Below, one piece after another: positions 40,319 through 48,881 of a stretch of DNA of 53,740 nt. Each line of letters opens with the position of its first letter. Position 1 is the stretch's first letter. A program made the position numbers and the translations under genes. Source of the stretch: an uncultured Rubrobacteraceae bacterium (GTDB taxonomy: Bacteria > Actinomycetota > Rubrobacteria > Rubrobacterales > Rubrobacteraceae); NCBI GenBank assembly GCA_902806065.1, contig CADCVE010000006.1:1-53740 (forward strand), given 5' to 3'. Below the pieces are notes generated by a model. It searched no databases, was not told the origin of the DNA, and saw only the letters and a list, made by a program, of their open reading frames with translations.

Positions 40319-42055
40319 GTGGAAAATACCGCTTTCAATATCGAGTACAAGCCGCGCACCGGAAGTGAGGCGATGTGCGAAGCCCTTCTGGACGAAGGGG
40401 CCGAGTTCCTCTTCGGGTATCCAGGCGGCGCCATAATGCCGTTCTACGACGCCCTCCCCGATTACCCTCTAAAGCACGTCCTGGTGCGCCACGAGCAGGC
40501 CGCCGCCCACGCCGCCGACGGTTATGCCAGGGCTACGGGCCGGGTCGGGGTTTGCATAGCGACGAGCGGGCCGGGGGCTACAAACATCGTCACTGGGCTC
40601 GCCACCGCTCAAATGGATTCGGTGCCGCTGGTGGCGATCACCGGCCAGGTCGGACGTCCGGCTTTGGGCAAGGACTCCTTCCAGGAGACCAACGTCATGG
40701 GCATGACGCTCCCGTTCACCAAGCACTCTTTCCTCGTCGAGGACCCGGACGAGCTGTACCCGACGCTGCGGCGGGCTTTCGAGATAGCACGCTCCGGCAG
40801 GCCGGGGCCGGTACTCGTGGACGTGCCGAAGGACGTACAGTTCGCGGCGTGCAACGACAACGGTTATCGCCGGTTGAGGGAGTTTCCGCAGCCGCCGGCC
40901 GGGCCTTCTCTGGAGGCTGCGGCGGCGCTCTTGCGGAAGGCGAAGAGGCCGCTCATTCTGGCGGGACACGGGGTTACGCTCTCGGGAGCGGAGATGGAGT
41001 TGAGGCTGCTCGCGGAGCGGACGGGGACGCCGGTTGTGGCGACGCTGCTCGGGATCAGCTCGTTCCCGGAGGACCATCCGTTGTACATTGGGTGGCCTGG
41101 GATGCACGGGGCGGCGAGCGTCAACCGGGCGATAGACAAGTCCGACCTGCTGTTCGCGGTCGGGATGCGCTTCGACGACAGGATCACCGGCGCGGTCGAC
41201 AAGTTCGCTCAGAACGCCAAGGTCGTGCATATAGACGTCGATCCCTCGGAACTTGGCAAGGTCATCAGGCCAACGGTCGGGATCGCGGCGGACGCGAAGC
41301 ACGCCCTGCGTGGCGTCCTCGGGCACTTCGAGGAGACCGGGGACCAGGACGACTGCGCGGACCAGCGCTCGCAGTGGCGCGAGGAGATCGCCGAGAGCCA
41401 GAAGCCGGAGAAGAGGCGCGAGGACGAGGCGCGCGGGAAATACGGTCCGATCCGGATCATGGACGCTATCAAGGCTATCGCGGGCGACGAGGTCCGGCTC
41501 GTCACCGATGTCGGACAGCATCAGATGTGGGCCGCGCAGTTCTTCGAGTTCACCAAGCAGAACAGCCACATCACCAGCGGCGGCCTTGGCACGATGGGCT
41601 TCGCGTTGCCGGCGGCGATGGGTGTCGCGTTCGCCTACCCGGACGAGCCGGTGTGGGTAGTGGCCGGTGACGGTGGCTTCCAGATGAACATCCAGGAGCT
41701 GGCCACGATCCGGGACTTCGGCCTGAACATAAAGGTCGCGATTCTCAACAACGGCTACCTGGGTATGGTGCGCCAGTGGCAGCAGTTCTTCCACAACCGC
41801 CGCTACTCTTCGACCCCGATAACCGGCCCGGACTACGAGCAGTTCGCCGCCTCTTACGGGCTCGCGGGCAAGACCGTACACGAGGGTGACAGTATCGAGG
41901 CGGCGATTCAGTGGGCCGAGGCGCAGGAAGGTTGCACGATCCTAGACTTCCACATCGACCCGGAGGCGAACGTCTTCCCGATGATCCCGAGCGGTATGAG
42001 CGTCAAGGAGATGATCGAGGAGAGCGAAAGCAGCGCCGCGTATGGCGGGGCATAA
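40319..42055 (+). CDS. ilvB: Acetolactate synthase large subunit
   Basis: A 578-residue thiamine-diphosphate enzyme making acetolactate and acetohydroxybutyrate, the first common step to Val, Leu and Ile. It has FGYPGGAIMPFYDAL with the catalytic Glu in VRHEQAAAHAADGYARATG, GPGATNIVTGLATA, the FAD-linked middle domain, and the TPP motif VAGDGGFQMNIQELATI...NNGYLGMVRQWQ. I start at GTG 40319 with GGGAG five bases ahead; ATG 40307 is in frame. It overlaps ilvN by 14 bases. It depends on TPP made by the thiamine locus in this window. Confidence 0.95.
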   Translation: MENTAFNIEYKPRTGSEAMCEALLDEGAEFLFGYPGGAIMPFYDALPDYPLKHVLVRHEQAAAHAADGYARATGRVGVCIATSGPGATNIVTGLATAQMDSVPLVAITGQVGRPALGKDSFQETNVMGMTLPFTKHSFLVEDPDELYPTLRRAFEIARSGRPGPVLVDVPKDVQFAACNDNGYRRLREFPQPPAGPSLEAAAALLRKAKRPLILAGHGVTLSGAEMELRLLAERTGTPVVATLLGISSFPEDHPLYIGWPGMHGAASVNRAIDKSDLLFAVGMRFDDRITGAVDKFAQNAKVVHIDVDPSELGKVIRPTVGIAADAKHALRGVLGHFEETGDQDDCADQRSQWREEIAESQKPEKRREDEARGKYGPIRIMDAIKAIAGDEVRLVTDVGQHQMWAAQFFEFTKQNSHITSGGLGTMGFALPAAMGVAFAYPDEPVWVVAGDGGFQMNIQELATIRDFGLNIKVAILNNGYLGMVRQWQQFFHNRRYSSTPITGPDYEQFAASYGLAGKTVHEGDSIEAAIQWAEAQEGCTILDFHIDPEANVFPMIPSGMSVKEMIEESESSAAYGGA

Positions 42056-42548
42056 CACCCCCCGGCATGCGATCGGGCTCAACCCGGACACAATCCTCAA
42101 CCCCGTAGAGGTTCGCATCTCCGGCGGAATGCTCGCCCTCAACCGCTTTCTGATGACGCTGCAGAACAAGCGGATGCCGGTGGCCTCTTTTACGGTGGGT
42201 AGAGATGGCAACGGCGAGGCCATGCGGGCGACGATCCTACTCGACTGCCCGCCCGAGTCCGCCCGCCGGTACACGACACTCCTCTCGGCCCTCGAAGACG
42301 TGGAAGAGGCCGAGGCGGCCGAAGAGACGGCGGAAGTCGCGCTGCTAAAGGTAGGGGGCGACACCTGGAGAGAGTCCGCGGCGCGGCTGGGGGTCGGGGC
42401 GCATGAAGAGGGCGGGACGGTTGTGGCGTCCGGGGAGACGGAGAAGATGGAGGCGTGGCTCGCTGAGATAAACAGCGAGTTGCTGGAAGACGTAGTTCGG
42501 CTAGGGCCGGTGGCCCGGCCGTCAGGCACAGCCTGGGGAGGAGTTTAG
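42042..42548 (+). CDS. ilvN: Acetolactate synthase small (regulatory) subunit, IlvM/IlvN type
   Basis: A 168-residue ACT-domain protein. NPVEVRISGGMLALNRFLMTLQNKRMPVASFTV is the ACT beta-alpha-beta unit, with ILLDCPPESARRYTTLLSALEDVEE following. The sequence is diverged: the Gly-rich NKPGVL loop of typical IlvN that binds valine is not recognisable, closer to IlvM. Feedback by valine may therefore be altered. It overlaps ilvB and directly abuts ilvC. Confidence 0.8.
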   Translation: MAGHNTPRHAIGLNPDTILNPVEVRISGGMLALNRFLMTLQNKRMPVASFTVGRDGNGEAMRATILLDCPPESARRYTTLLSALEDVEEAEAAEETAEVALLKVGGDTWRESAARLGVGAHEEGGTVVASGETEKMEAWLAEINSELLEDVVRLGPVARPSGTAWGGV

Positions 42549-43592
42549 ATGGCCCGCGTATACCGCGAAGGTGACATTGGAAACGAGATCACGCAACGTA
42601 AGGTCGCTATCCTGGGCTACGGCAGCCAGGGTCACGCCCACGCCCTTAACCTCAAGGACTCCGGCTGCGACGTAGCGGTCGGTCTCTACGAGGGCAGCCC
42701 GAGCAAGCAGAAGGCCGAAGGCGAGGGCCTGCAGGTGATGAACATCGCCGACGCCGTACGGTGGGCGGACGTGGTGATGATGCTCCTGCCGGACGAGAGG
42801 CAGCCGGCGGTGTTCAAGAACGAAGTCGAGCCGAACCTCTCCGAAGGCATGTTGATGCTCTTCGCGCACGGGTTCAACATCCACTTCAACCAGATAGTCG
42901 TGCCGCCGGAGGTGGACCTCGGGCTCGTGGCACCGAAGGGCCCGGGGCACGTGCTGCGGCGTCTGTACGTCGAGGGCAAGGGCATGCCATCGCTCTTCGC
43001 CGTGCACAATGATGCTTCGGGGGAGGCGCGGGACGTAATCCTCTCTTACGCCCGTGGTATCGGGAGCGGCCGAGCCGGCATTATCCAGACTACCTTCGCC
43101 GAGGAGACCGAGACGGATCTCTTCGGGGAGCAGGCGGTGCTGTGCGGCGGACTAACGGAGTTACTCAAGGCCGGTTTCGACACGCTTGTGGAGGCAGGAT
43201 ACCAACCGGAGCTTGCGTATTACGAGTGCGTCAACGAGCTAAAGCTCATAGTGGACCTTATTTACGAGGGTGGCCTCGCGGGGATGCGGTACTCGATCTC
43301 CAACACCGCCGAGTACGGAGACTATACCGCCGGCCCGAAGATCATAGACGAAGCCGCGAGGCAGCGGATGCGTGAGATCCTGGCAGATATCCAGACTGGC
43401 AAGTTCGCCCGCGACTGGGTTCTGGAGAACCAGGCCGGTGGGGCGAGCTTTCTGGCGATGCGTCGCCGGGAGGCCGAGCTTCAAGTCGAAAAGGTCGGGG
43501 CGGAGTTGAGGGCCCTAGCCGCCGAAGGTGTAGAGGCGTCGGCGAGCTCCGCTAGCCCAACCGCTAGCCCGACGGGAGGAGATAAACGATGA
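42549..43592 (+). CDS. ilvC: Ketol-acid reductoisomerase
   Basis: A 347-residue class I enzyme converting acetolactate to dihydroxyisovalerate. Nucleotide motif [17 protein letters not shown]. Metal and catalytic residues are in [54 protein letters not shown] and SNTAEYGD. The cofactor loop reads [14 protein letters not shown], where the usual Arg after GL is Tyr and is followed by Glu; acidic residues here are linked to NADH use. An Ala/Ser/Pro-rich C-terminal tail is extra. It overlaps ilvE by four bases. Confidence 0.95.
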   Translation: MARVYREGDIGNEITQRKVAILGYGSQGHAHALNLKDSGCDVAVGLYEGSPSKQKAEGEGLQVMNIADAVRWADVVMMLLPDERQPAVFKNEVEPNLSEGMLMLFAHGFNIHFNQIVVPPEVDLGLVAPKGPGHVLRRLYVEGKGMPSLFAVHNDASGEARDVILSYARGIGSGRAGIIQTTFAEETETDLFGEQAVLCGGLTELLKAGFDTLVEAGYQPELAYYECVNELKLIVDLIYEGGLAGMRYSISNTAEYGDYTAGPKIIDEAARQRMREILADIQTGKFARDWVLENQAGGASFLAMRRREAELQVEKVGAELRALAAEGVEASASSASPTASPTGGDKR

Positions 43593-44545
43593 GTCGCAAA
43601 GCATTCGCCGCTTCGGACACGGAGTGGGCCCACCACGGCGGGGAGTTCGTGCGGCTGGGCGACGTGAGGCTCTCACCCGCGACGCACGCGCTGAACTACG
43701 GCACCGGTGTCTTCGAGGGGATAAGGGCGTACTGGAACGAGTCCAGGGGCACGTTGCAGGTCCTCAAGCTCCGGGAGCACTACGAGCGGTTCGAGAAGTC
43801 GTGCCGCATCTTGCAGATCGAACTGCCGCATACGATAGACGAGTTGTGCGAGATAACGCTGGAGATACTACGGCGCAACGCGCCGCGCGAGGACACATAC
43901 ATCCGGCCCCTGGCCTACAAGTCCATCGAGTCGGTCGGGGTAAACCTCAGAGGCGGTTCCGAGCTTTCGATCTTTACGGTCCCGATGGGCAACTATGTGG
44001 AGCTAACGGGTTTGCGGTGCGCCATCTCCTCATGGCGACGGACGGCGGACAATGCTATCCCGGCGCGCATGAAGGCCACGGGCTCGTATATAAACACGGC
44101 GCTCGCGGTGGACGCAGCGCACCGGGCGGGATACGATGATGCGATCTTTCTGACCCAGCAAGGCTTCGTCTCCGAAGCGAGCGCGGCCAACATCTTCCTC
44201 TTCCGTAAGGGCGGGCTTATCACGCCGCCCGCGACGGCCGACATCCTCGAAGGCATAACCCGCGACGCGGTAATGGAACTGGCCGAGAAGGAGCTCGGGA
44301 TGCCGACCGACAAGCGCGACGTGGGCCGTACCGAGCTTTACGCTGCCGACGAAGTCTTCCTCACCGGCACCGGCTTCCAGATAGCGCCCGTGACGGAGAT
44401 AGACGACCGCAAGATCGGCACGGGAGAGATGGGTCCGGTAGCGGGACGTCTGCAAGAACTCTACTTCGCCGCCGCTCGCGGGGAGCACCCGGACTACACC
44501 GACTGGACCGTACCCGTCGAGGTTGTGGAGAAGGCGCGGCGGTAA
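43589..44545 (+). CDS. ilvE: Branched-chain amino-acid aminotransferase
   Basis: A 318-residue fold-type IV PLP enzyme. [17 protein letters not shown] is the N-terminal signature. The PLP Lys is in [41 protein letters not shown] and [19 protein letters not shown] follow. It performs the last step of Val, Leu and Ile synthesis. ATGA overlap with ilvC. It ends the ilv operon, with a strong terminator after it. Confidence 0.94.
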   Translation: MSRKAFAASDTEWAHHGGEFVRLGDVRLSPATHALNYGTGVFEGIRAYWNESRGTLQVLKLREHYERFEKSCRILQIELPHTIDELCEITLEILRRNAPREDTYIRPLAYKSIESVGVNLRGGSELSIFTVPMGNYVELTGLRCAISSWRRTADNAIPARMKATGSYINTALAVDAAHRAGYDDAIFLTQQGFVSEASAANIFLFRKGGLITPPATADILEGITRDAVMELAEKELGMPTDKRDVGRTELYAADEVFLTGTGFQIAPVTEIDDRKIGTGEMGPVAGRLQELYFAAARGEHPDYTDWTVPVEVVEKARR

Positions 44546-44615
44546 GGCTCACCGGTTCCGGCAAAGTCCAAACACAAGCGCGCTGAAAGTCACGCCTCAA
44601 AACAAAGCGCCCGGC

Positions 44616-44657
44616 AAAAAGCGGATGATCACTCGCGGGGCTTATCGTCCGCTTTTT
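44616..44657 (+). terminator. Strong bidirectional terminator after ilvE
   Basis: A 14-bp stem (AAAAAGCGGATGAT with ATCGTCCGCTTTTT, one G-U pair) around a 14-base loop, with A-tract and T-tract built into the arms, 70 bases after the ilvE stop. Confidence 0.9.
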
Positions 44658-44792
44658 CGGTTCGCGGAGTCTACGTGTCCTTCTACTGATTCTCGTGGTT
44701 GGAAACAAGAGACAACCCTGTAGACTTGCGGCATTGTTGTCTTGCGGAGCCGAGACCGCGATTGCGATGCAGAGGCGGAGACCAGCCCAAGC

Positions 44793-45183
44793 GTGATAAG
44801 TAGGTTGGAGATCGAGACCTGGGACGAGGAACCGTGCGACGAGCAGGAGCGTGCGAAGCTGACCCGCCCGCGCCTGACCGAGACCTTTCACGGTAACGTA
44901 GAGGGCCGGAGCGCCGTCAAGTTGCTCATGGCATATGTGTCCGCAGATGGCTTGGCCCCCTACGTAGCTTCGAGCGTGTCGTCGGCCGCGTCCACGGGCG
45001 GTCGGACAGTTTCGTCCTACACCACAGCGCTAGTTCCGCCGGATTGAGCGGTACGGGTTCGGCTATGTTGTCCGTGCCGTGGTACCGAACTCCGGGACCG
45101 GCGAGCTGAGCGACCTGAGGAACGGCGAGGCGAGAATTCCCGTCGATATGCACTCCTTTACCCTAGAACACGACCTCGGGTGA
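44793..45183 (+). pseudogene. Frameshifted DUF3224-family gene
   Basis: The sequence reads as DUF3224 in three successive frames: V-I-S-R-L-E-I-E-T-W-D-E-E-P to about 44957, then SFERVVGRVHGRSDSFVLHH and SASSAGLSG to about 45065, then YVVRAVVPNSGTGELSDLRN through MHSFTLEHDLG and TGA at 45183. The pieces appear in family order, so two small indels broke an intact gene of about 130 codons. The family is small and barrel-like with no known role. The stretch 44658-44792 ahead of it holds no gene I can support. Confidence 0.75.
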
Positions 45184-45211
45184 GCTCCGGGCGACGTACG
45201 AGCGAGGGACT

Positions 45212-46321
45212 TTGACGGGCCACGTTCTGACGCTCCGGGAGTTGAATCGGGCGACGCTCGCCCGGCAGATGCTCCTGGCTCGAGAGACGCTCCCTGTCCC
45301 TGAAGCCGTTGGGCGTCTGGCTGGCCTCCAGGCTCAGGTACCGGGTCCACCCTACGTCGGCCTGTGGACCCGGCTCAGGAACTTCCGCCGCGAGGACCTT
45401 ACGGGCTGTTTGGAGCGGCGGCAGGTCGTCCGGGCGGCGCTGATGCGCTCGACCCTACACCTGATGACAGCGGAGGATTACCTGCTGCTGTGGTCCTCTC
45501 TCCAGCCCGCGCTAGTCCGCGCCTTGAACGCCTTTTTCGGTAAGCGGGCGGCTGGTCTGAGCGTCGATAGACTCGTCGCGGTGGCGCGAGCGGCTTTAGA
45601 TGAGGCGCCACGCGCTCAGGGCGAGTTGCGCGCCGTGCTGGCGGAGCGCGAGCCGGATCGGGACCCGGCGGCTCTGGCCTACGCCGTCCGCTCATACCTG
45701 CCGATGGTGCAACTCCCCTCCGGGGGCCGTTGGGCCTACTCCAACAGACCACCATACACGACCGCCGAGTCATGGCTCGGCCGGCCGGTTTCGGACCAGG
45801 AACACCCGCGCGAGCTCATCTTGCGCTACCTGGCGGCTTTCGGTCCCGCGACGATAAGGGACGTCCAGGCCTGGTCGGGGCTGGTGCGACTCAAGGAACC
45901 CGTCGAAGCGTTAAAGCCGGAGCTACGTGTCTTTCGGGATGAGCGGGGAAACGAGCTGCTCGATCTGCCGGACGCGCCTCTACCACCGGCTGATACTTCG
46001 GCGCCCGCGCGGTTCGTGCCGGAGTACGACAACCTCATCCTCTCCCACGCCGACCGGTCGCGGGTGATCTCCGACGAGTATCGCTCGAAAGTGTTTTTGT
46101 CCGCTGGCCGGGTCCGGGCGACGTTCCTCGTGGAAGGCTTCGTGCGCGGCACGTGGAGGATCGAGAAGAGCCGGAGCGTGTCTACGCTCGTGATCGAACC
46201 GTTCGAACCGTTGTCCAAGGAGGTCCGCGACGCCCTGGCCGAGGAGGGAGAGCGGCTCGTCCGCTGCGTCGAAGACGGTGCGAAGGTCCATAATGTCTGG
46301 TTTGAGGAAGGGAAACCGTAA
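45212..46321 (+). CDS. Winged-helix protein of the AlkZ/HTH_42 DNA-glycosylase-like family
   Basis: A 369-residue protein with repeated winged-helix domains. It opens LTLRELNRATLARQMLLAR, then LAGLQAQVPGPPYVGLWTRL, where Q-A-Q matches the catalytic QxQ motif of AlkZ interstrand-crosslink glycosylases. RSTLHLMTAEDYLLLW and RFVPEYDNLILSHADRSR are further hallmarks. AlkZ in Streptomyces unhooks azinomycin crosslinks. A DNA-repair role is plausible, but many family members are untested. TTG start after AGGGAC, 29 bases after the DUF3224 remnant. Confidence 0.8.
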   Translation: MTGHVLTLRELNRATLARQMLLARETLPVPEAVGRLAGLQAQVPGPPYVGLWTRLRNFRREDLTGCLERRQVVRAALMRSTLHLMTAEDYLLLWSSLQPALVRALNAFFGKRAAGLSVDRLVAVARAALDEAPRAQGELRAVLAEREPDRDPAALAYAVRSYLPMVQLPSGGRWAYSNRPPYTTAESWLGRPVSDQEHPRELILRYLAAFGPATIRDVQAWSGLVRLKEPVEALKPELRVFRDERGNELLDLPDAPLPPADTSAPARFVPEYDNLILSHADRSRVISDEYRSKVFLSAGRVRATFLVEGFVRGTWRIEKSRSVSTLVIEPFEPLSKEVRDALAEEGERLVRCVEDGAKVHNVWFEEGKP

Positions 46322-46345
46322 CGTAGCCTGTCCCTCTGACCAGGG

Positions 46346-46374
46346 TTGCAGGGCGGTAAAGAGAATGCGATACT
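46346..46374 (+). promoter_or_regulatory. Promoter of leuA leader
   Basis: TTGCAG (46346-46351), a 17-base spacer and GATACT (46369-46374) place the start about 46381-46385, at or next to the leader-peptide ATG. Confidence 0.55.
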
Positions 46375-46384
46375 AGCTCCTCAC

Positions 46385-46477
46385 ATGAAAGAAAGTCTCA
46401 ACACCTTGCGCGTTTCCCTCTCCATCCTACGACTAACCAGGGTGGTCACCGGGCGAATTACCCGCCCCGGCTTCTAG
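46385..46477 (+). CDS. leuL: leuA leader peptide (30 codons, Leu/Val/Ile-rich)
   Basis: ATG at 46385 encodes M-K-E-S-L-N-T-L-R-V-S-L-S-I-L, then R-L-T-R-V-V-T-G-R-I-T-R-P-G-F and TAG. It has five Leu, three Val and two Ile codons in 30. No ribosome site precedes it, and the promoter -10 ends 10 bases upstream, so the mRNA is near-leaderless. The stop lies in the loop of the terminator, and a competing stem sits just before it. Stalling at Leu or Val codons would control leuA by transcription attenuation. Confidence 0.7.
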   Translation: MKESLNTLRVSLSILRLTRVVTGRITRPGF

Positions 46478-46491
46478 CGCCGGGCCTTTTT
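46451..46491 (+). terminator. leuA attenuator: competing stem and terminator
   Basis: Terminator: CCCGGC (46466-46471) pairs with GCCGGG (46479-46484) around TTCTAGC, followed by CC and TTTTT (46487-46491). Competing stem: GGGCG (46451-46455) with CGCCC (46463-46467), which uses bases of the terminator arm, so the two exclude each other. Confidence 0.65.
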
Positions 46492-46565
46492 CAAGCTCAG
46501 CGGCCACCGTACACCAGCCGTAATTTCTCAAAGCCGTACTAGCAATCGTAGAAAGAAGAGGGAAT

Positions 46566-48107
46566 ATGCGTCGCATACAGATCTTTGACACCACGCTTCG
46601 GGATGGTGAGCAGTCGCCGGGGATCTCGCTCTCCGTAGAAGAGAAGGTAGAGATAGCTCACCAGCTCGCCCGCCTGAAGGTAGACGTGATCGAAGCGGGG
46701 TTCCCGATCACGTCCGAGGGAGACTTCGAGTCGGTGAGCCGTATCGCCGCCGAAGTGAAAGGCCCGATCATCGCCGGCCTCGCCCGCATCCACCACGCGG
46801 ACCTCGAGCGCGCCTGGGAGGCCGTGAAGTGGTCGAGCAACCCGCGCATCCACACCTTCGTCGGGACATCGGACCTGCACATCGAGCATCAGATGCGCTC
46901 GAACCAGAAGGATGTCCTCGCGGGGGCCGAGGAGGCGGTGAAGCTCGCCAAGAGCCTGTGTCCCAACGTCGAGTTCTCTCCGATGGACGCCACGAGGACG
47001 GAGATCGGGTACCTCGCCGAAGTGGTGGCCGCGGCCGTCGAAGCCGGGGCGGACGTCATAAACATCGCGGATACGGTTGGTTACACGACCCCGGTTGAAT
47101 TCTCGGCTTTCTTGCTGGAGCTTCAGGAGCGGGTGCCGGGCTTGCAAGACAGGGTGCTCTCGGTCCACTGTCACGACGACCTCGGGCTTGCGGTAGCGAA
47201 CTCACTCGCGGGGGTGCAGGTCGGGGCCGGGCAGATCGAGGTCGCTGTCAATGGTATTGGAGAACGCGCCGGGAATGCCTCTCTGGAGGAGATCGTGATG
47301 GCGCTCGTGACGCGCGGAGACCACTATGGTGTCGAGGTCGGGGTGGACTCTCGCCAGCTCGCCAACACTTCGCGCCTCGTCTCGAACATCACCGGCTATG
47401 AGGTACCGCCGAACAAAGCAGTCGTAGGCAGGAATGCCTTTTTGCACGAGTCGGGGATACACCAGGACGGTGTCTTGAAGGACCGGCGGACGTTCGAGAT
47501 CATGACTCCAAAGGATATCGGGCTCGAAGGAACAAATATCTTTCTCGGTAAGCACTCGGGTCGCCACGCCCTTAAAGACGCCCTTGAAGAGCTTGGCTAC
47601 ACTCTCGAAGGCGAGGTTTTGAAGAGGGCGTTCGTGCGTTTCAAGGAGATAGCGGACCACAAAAAGACGGTAACGGCGGCGGACCTCGAAGCTATCGCGG
47701 CTGATGAGGTCGGGGCTTTCGAGGGCAAGTTCGTGCTGGATTCGTTCCGGGTGGTGGCGGCGACGGGCCGGCAGAGCCGGGCGGCGGTAACGATCTCGCA
47801 CGCCGAGCAGGGCACGTTCGAGGCCGAAATCGAGGGTGAAGGCCCCGTGGACGCGGTCTTCCGCGCCATAGACGCAGCTACTAATATCAAGGGCCGTCTT
47901 ACGGACTTCCGCATAGACGCCGTTACGGGCGGCAAGGATGCTCTGGGCGAGGTTCGGGTCTCGGTGGAGTTCGAGGGCCAGGAGTATGGCGGTCGCGGCC
48001 TCAGCCAGGACGTCGTGGAGGCGGCGGCGCGGGCCTACGTGCGGGCAGTCAACGTGTACACGGCTGGCAAGCTCGGAGCCACGCGTGTTTCCACGGCCGC
48101 GCCCTAG
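46566..48107 (+). CDS. leuA: 2-isopropylmalate synthase
   Basis: A 513-residue enzyme condensing acetyl-CoA with 2-ketoisovalerate. The N-terminal TIM barrel has FDTTLRDGEQSPGISLSVEEK, VIEAGFP, VSVHCHDD (as LSVHCHDDLGLAVANSLAG), NGIGERAGNASLEE, and HESGIHQDG in the linker. The C-terminal domain (from about 390) is the LeuA allosteric region for leucine. SD GAGGG ahead of ATG 46566. It is controlled by the leader peptide and attenuator just upstream. leuC and leuD are not in the window. Confidence 0.95.
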   Translation: MRRIQIFDTTLRDGEQSPGISLSVEEKVEIAHQLARLKVDVIEAGFPITSEGDFESVSRIAAEVKGPIIAGLARIHHADLERAWEAVKWSSNPRIHTFVGTSDLHIEHQMRSNQKDVLAGAEEAVKLAKSLCPNVEFSPMDATRTEIGYLAEVVAAAVEAGADVINIADTVGYTTPVEFSAFLLELQERVPGLQDRVLSVHCHDDLGLAVANSLAGVQVGAGQIEVAVNGIGERAGNASLEEIVMALVTRGDHYGVEVGVDSRQLANTSRLVSNITGYEVPPNKAVVGRNAFLHESGIHQDGVLKDRRTFEIMTPKDIGLEGTNIFLGKHSGRHALKDALEELGYTLEGEVLKRAFVRFKEIADHKKTVTAADLEAIAADEVGAFEGKFVLDSFRVVAATGRQSRAAVTISHAEQGTFEAEIEGEGPVDAVFRAIDAATNIKGRLTDFRIDAVTGGKDALGEVRVSVEFEGQEYGGRGLSQDVVEAAARAYVRAVNVYTAGKLGATRVSTAAP

Positions 48108-48135
48108 AGACGAGCGCGGTTTGGAGACGTTGCCA

Positions 48136-48873
48136 ATGCAGAGACCCGTCACCCTCCCGGGTTACACGCGCCTCGATGGCGTGGTCCCGATCCTCTACAA
48201 GCGGGGAGCGGAGGAGCATGCGGCGGAGGTGCTGCGATTGGTGAAGACGGGTACCGAAACGTTATCCGCATTGTTCGATGTGGAGCCACCGGAACTAACG
48301 GCGATGTTGGTAGCGGCTGAAGACTGGGACGCGGCTCCCCGTGAGGGAGAGCGGGCCTATCCTCCGGGGCTACCGTACTTCACGAGATCCGTCCGCCCAC
48401 CGGCCCTGGTGCTCCCGACAACACTCTCCCACGTCTTCCGGCCTCATACACAGGCGACGTACCCGCTGACCGTGTGGCACGAGTTGGCTCACGCCTTTCT
48501 GCTACGGAAGGAGGTCGTCCGCACCCCGGCGTGGCTGCAGGAGTTCATACCCCAGGTGGCGTCGGTGGCGGTCGCGCGCAGGGCGAACTTGCCGCTCGAC
48601 GGGCACCTGAGCAGGATAGACCACGAGCCCGGGTTTACGATCCGGGGACTCAAAGGTCACGTAGGCGCGGACGGGCAGATGGCGTTCCAGAACCTTCTGC
48701 TGGTACTCGGCGCGGCGACGGTGGAGGAACTCGGGGACGCGTTCCTGTATCCACTCGTTCGAGCGTTGTGGAGGGAGACGGAGGTCGTGGACGAGGAGCG
48801 GGCGGAAGGGTTGCTGGCGAAGGCTCTCGGCCCCGGTGGGCGGGAGTGGCTGGAGTCGAGGTTGGAGTTTTAG
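48136..48873 (+). CDS. Predicted zinc metallopeptidase-like protein between leuA and leuB
   Basis: A 245-residue protein. TVWHELAHAFLLRKE has the H-E-x-x-H zinc motif near residue 117, and TPAWLQEFIPQVAS follows with a possible third ligand Glu, the layout of gluzincins (peptidase MA clan). There is no signal peptide or membrane helix, so it would act in the cytoplasm. GGAG lies nine bases ahead of ATG 48136. It sits inside the leuA-leuB operon, and its stop overlaps the leuB ribosome site. I know of no role for such a protein in leucine synthesis. Confidence 0.7.
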   Translation: MQRPVTLPGYTRLDGVVPILYKRGAEEHAAEVLRLVKTGTETLSALFDVEPPELTAMLVAAEDWDAAPREGERAYPPGLPYFTRSVRPPALVLPTTLSHVFRPHTQATYPLTVWHELAHAFLLRKEVVRTPAWLQEFIPQVASVAVARRANLPLDGHLSRIDHEPGFTIRGLKGHVGADGQMAFQNLLLVLGAATVEELGDAFLYPLVRALWRETEVVDEERAEGLLAKALGPGGREWLESRLEF

Positions 48874-48881
48874 GAGGAAAG

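Noticed and set aside
40469-41881. 470-codon minus-strand frame opposite ilvB
   Set aside because: It is antisense to a highly conserved enzyme and its residue pattern is that of a shadow frame, with no ribosome site or domain.
46420-46491. T-box riboswitch ahead of leuA, because of AGGGTGGT followed by CACC and a terminator
   Set aside because: The bulge is longer than in T-boxes, no convincing stem I or specifier loop is visible upstream, and the promoter and Leu-rich leader peptide explain the region better. A profile search for T-boxes would settle it.
48474-48881. N-terminal extension of LeuB by 136 residues
   Set aside because: The extension is a shadow of the metallopeptidase gene. 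ATG 48882 has an ideal TAGGAGG and gives the normal LeuB length.
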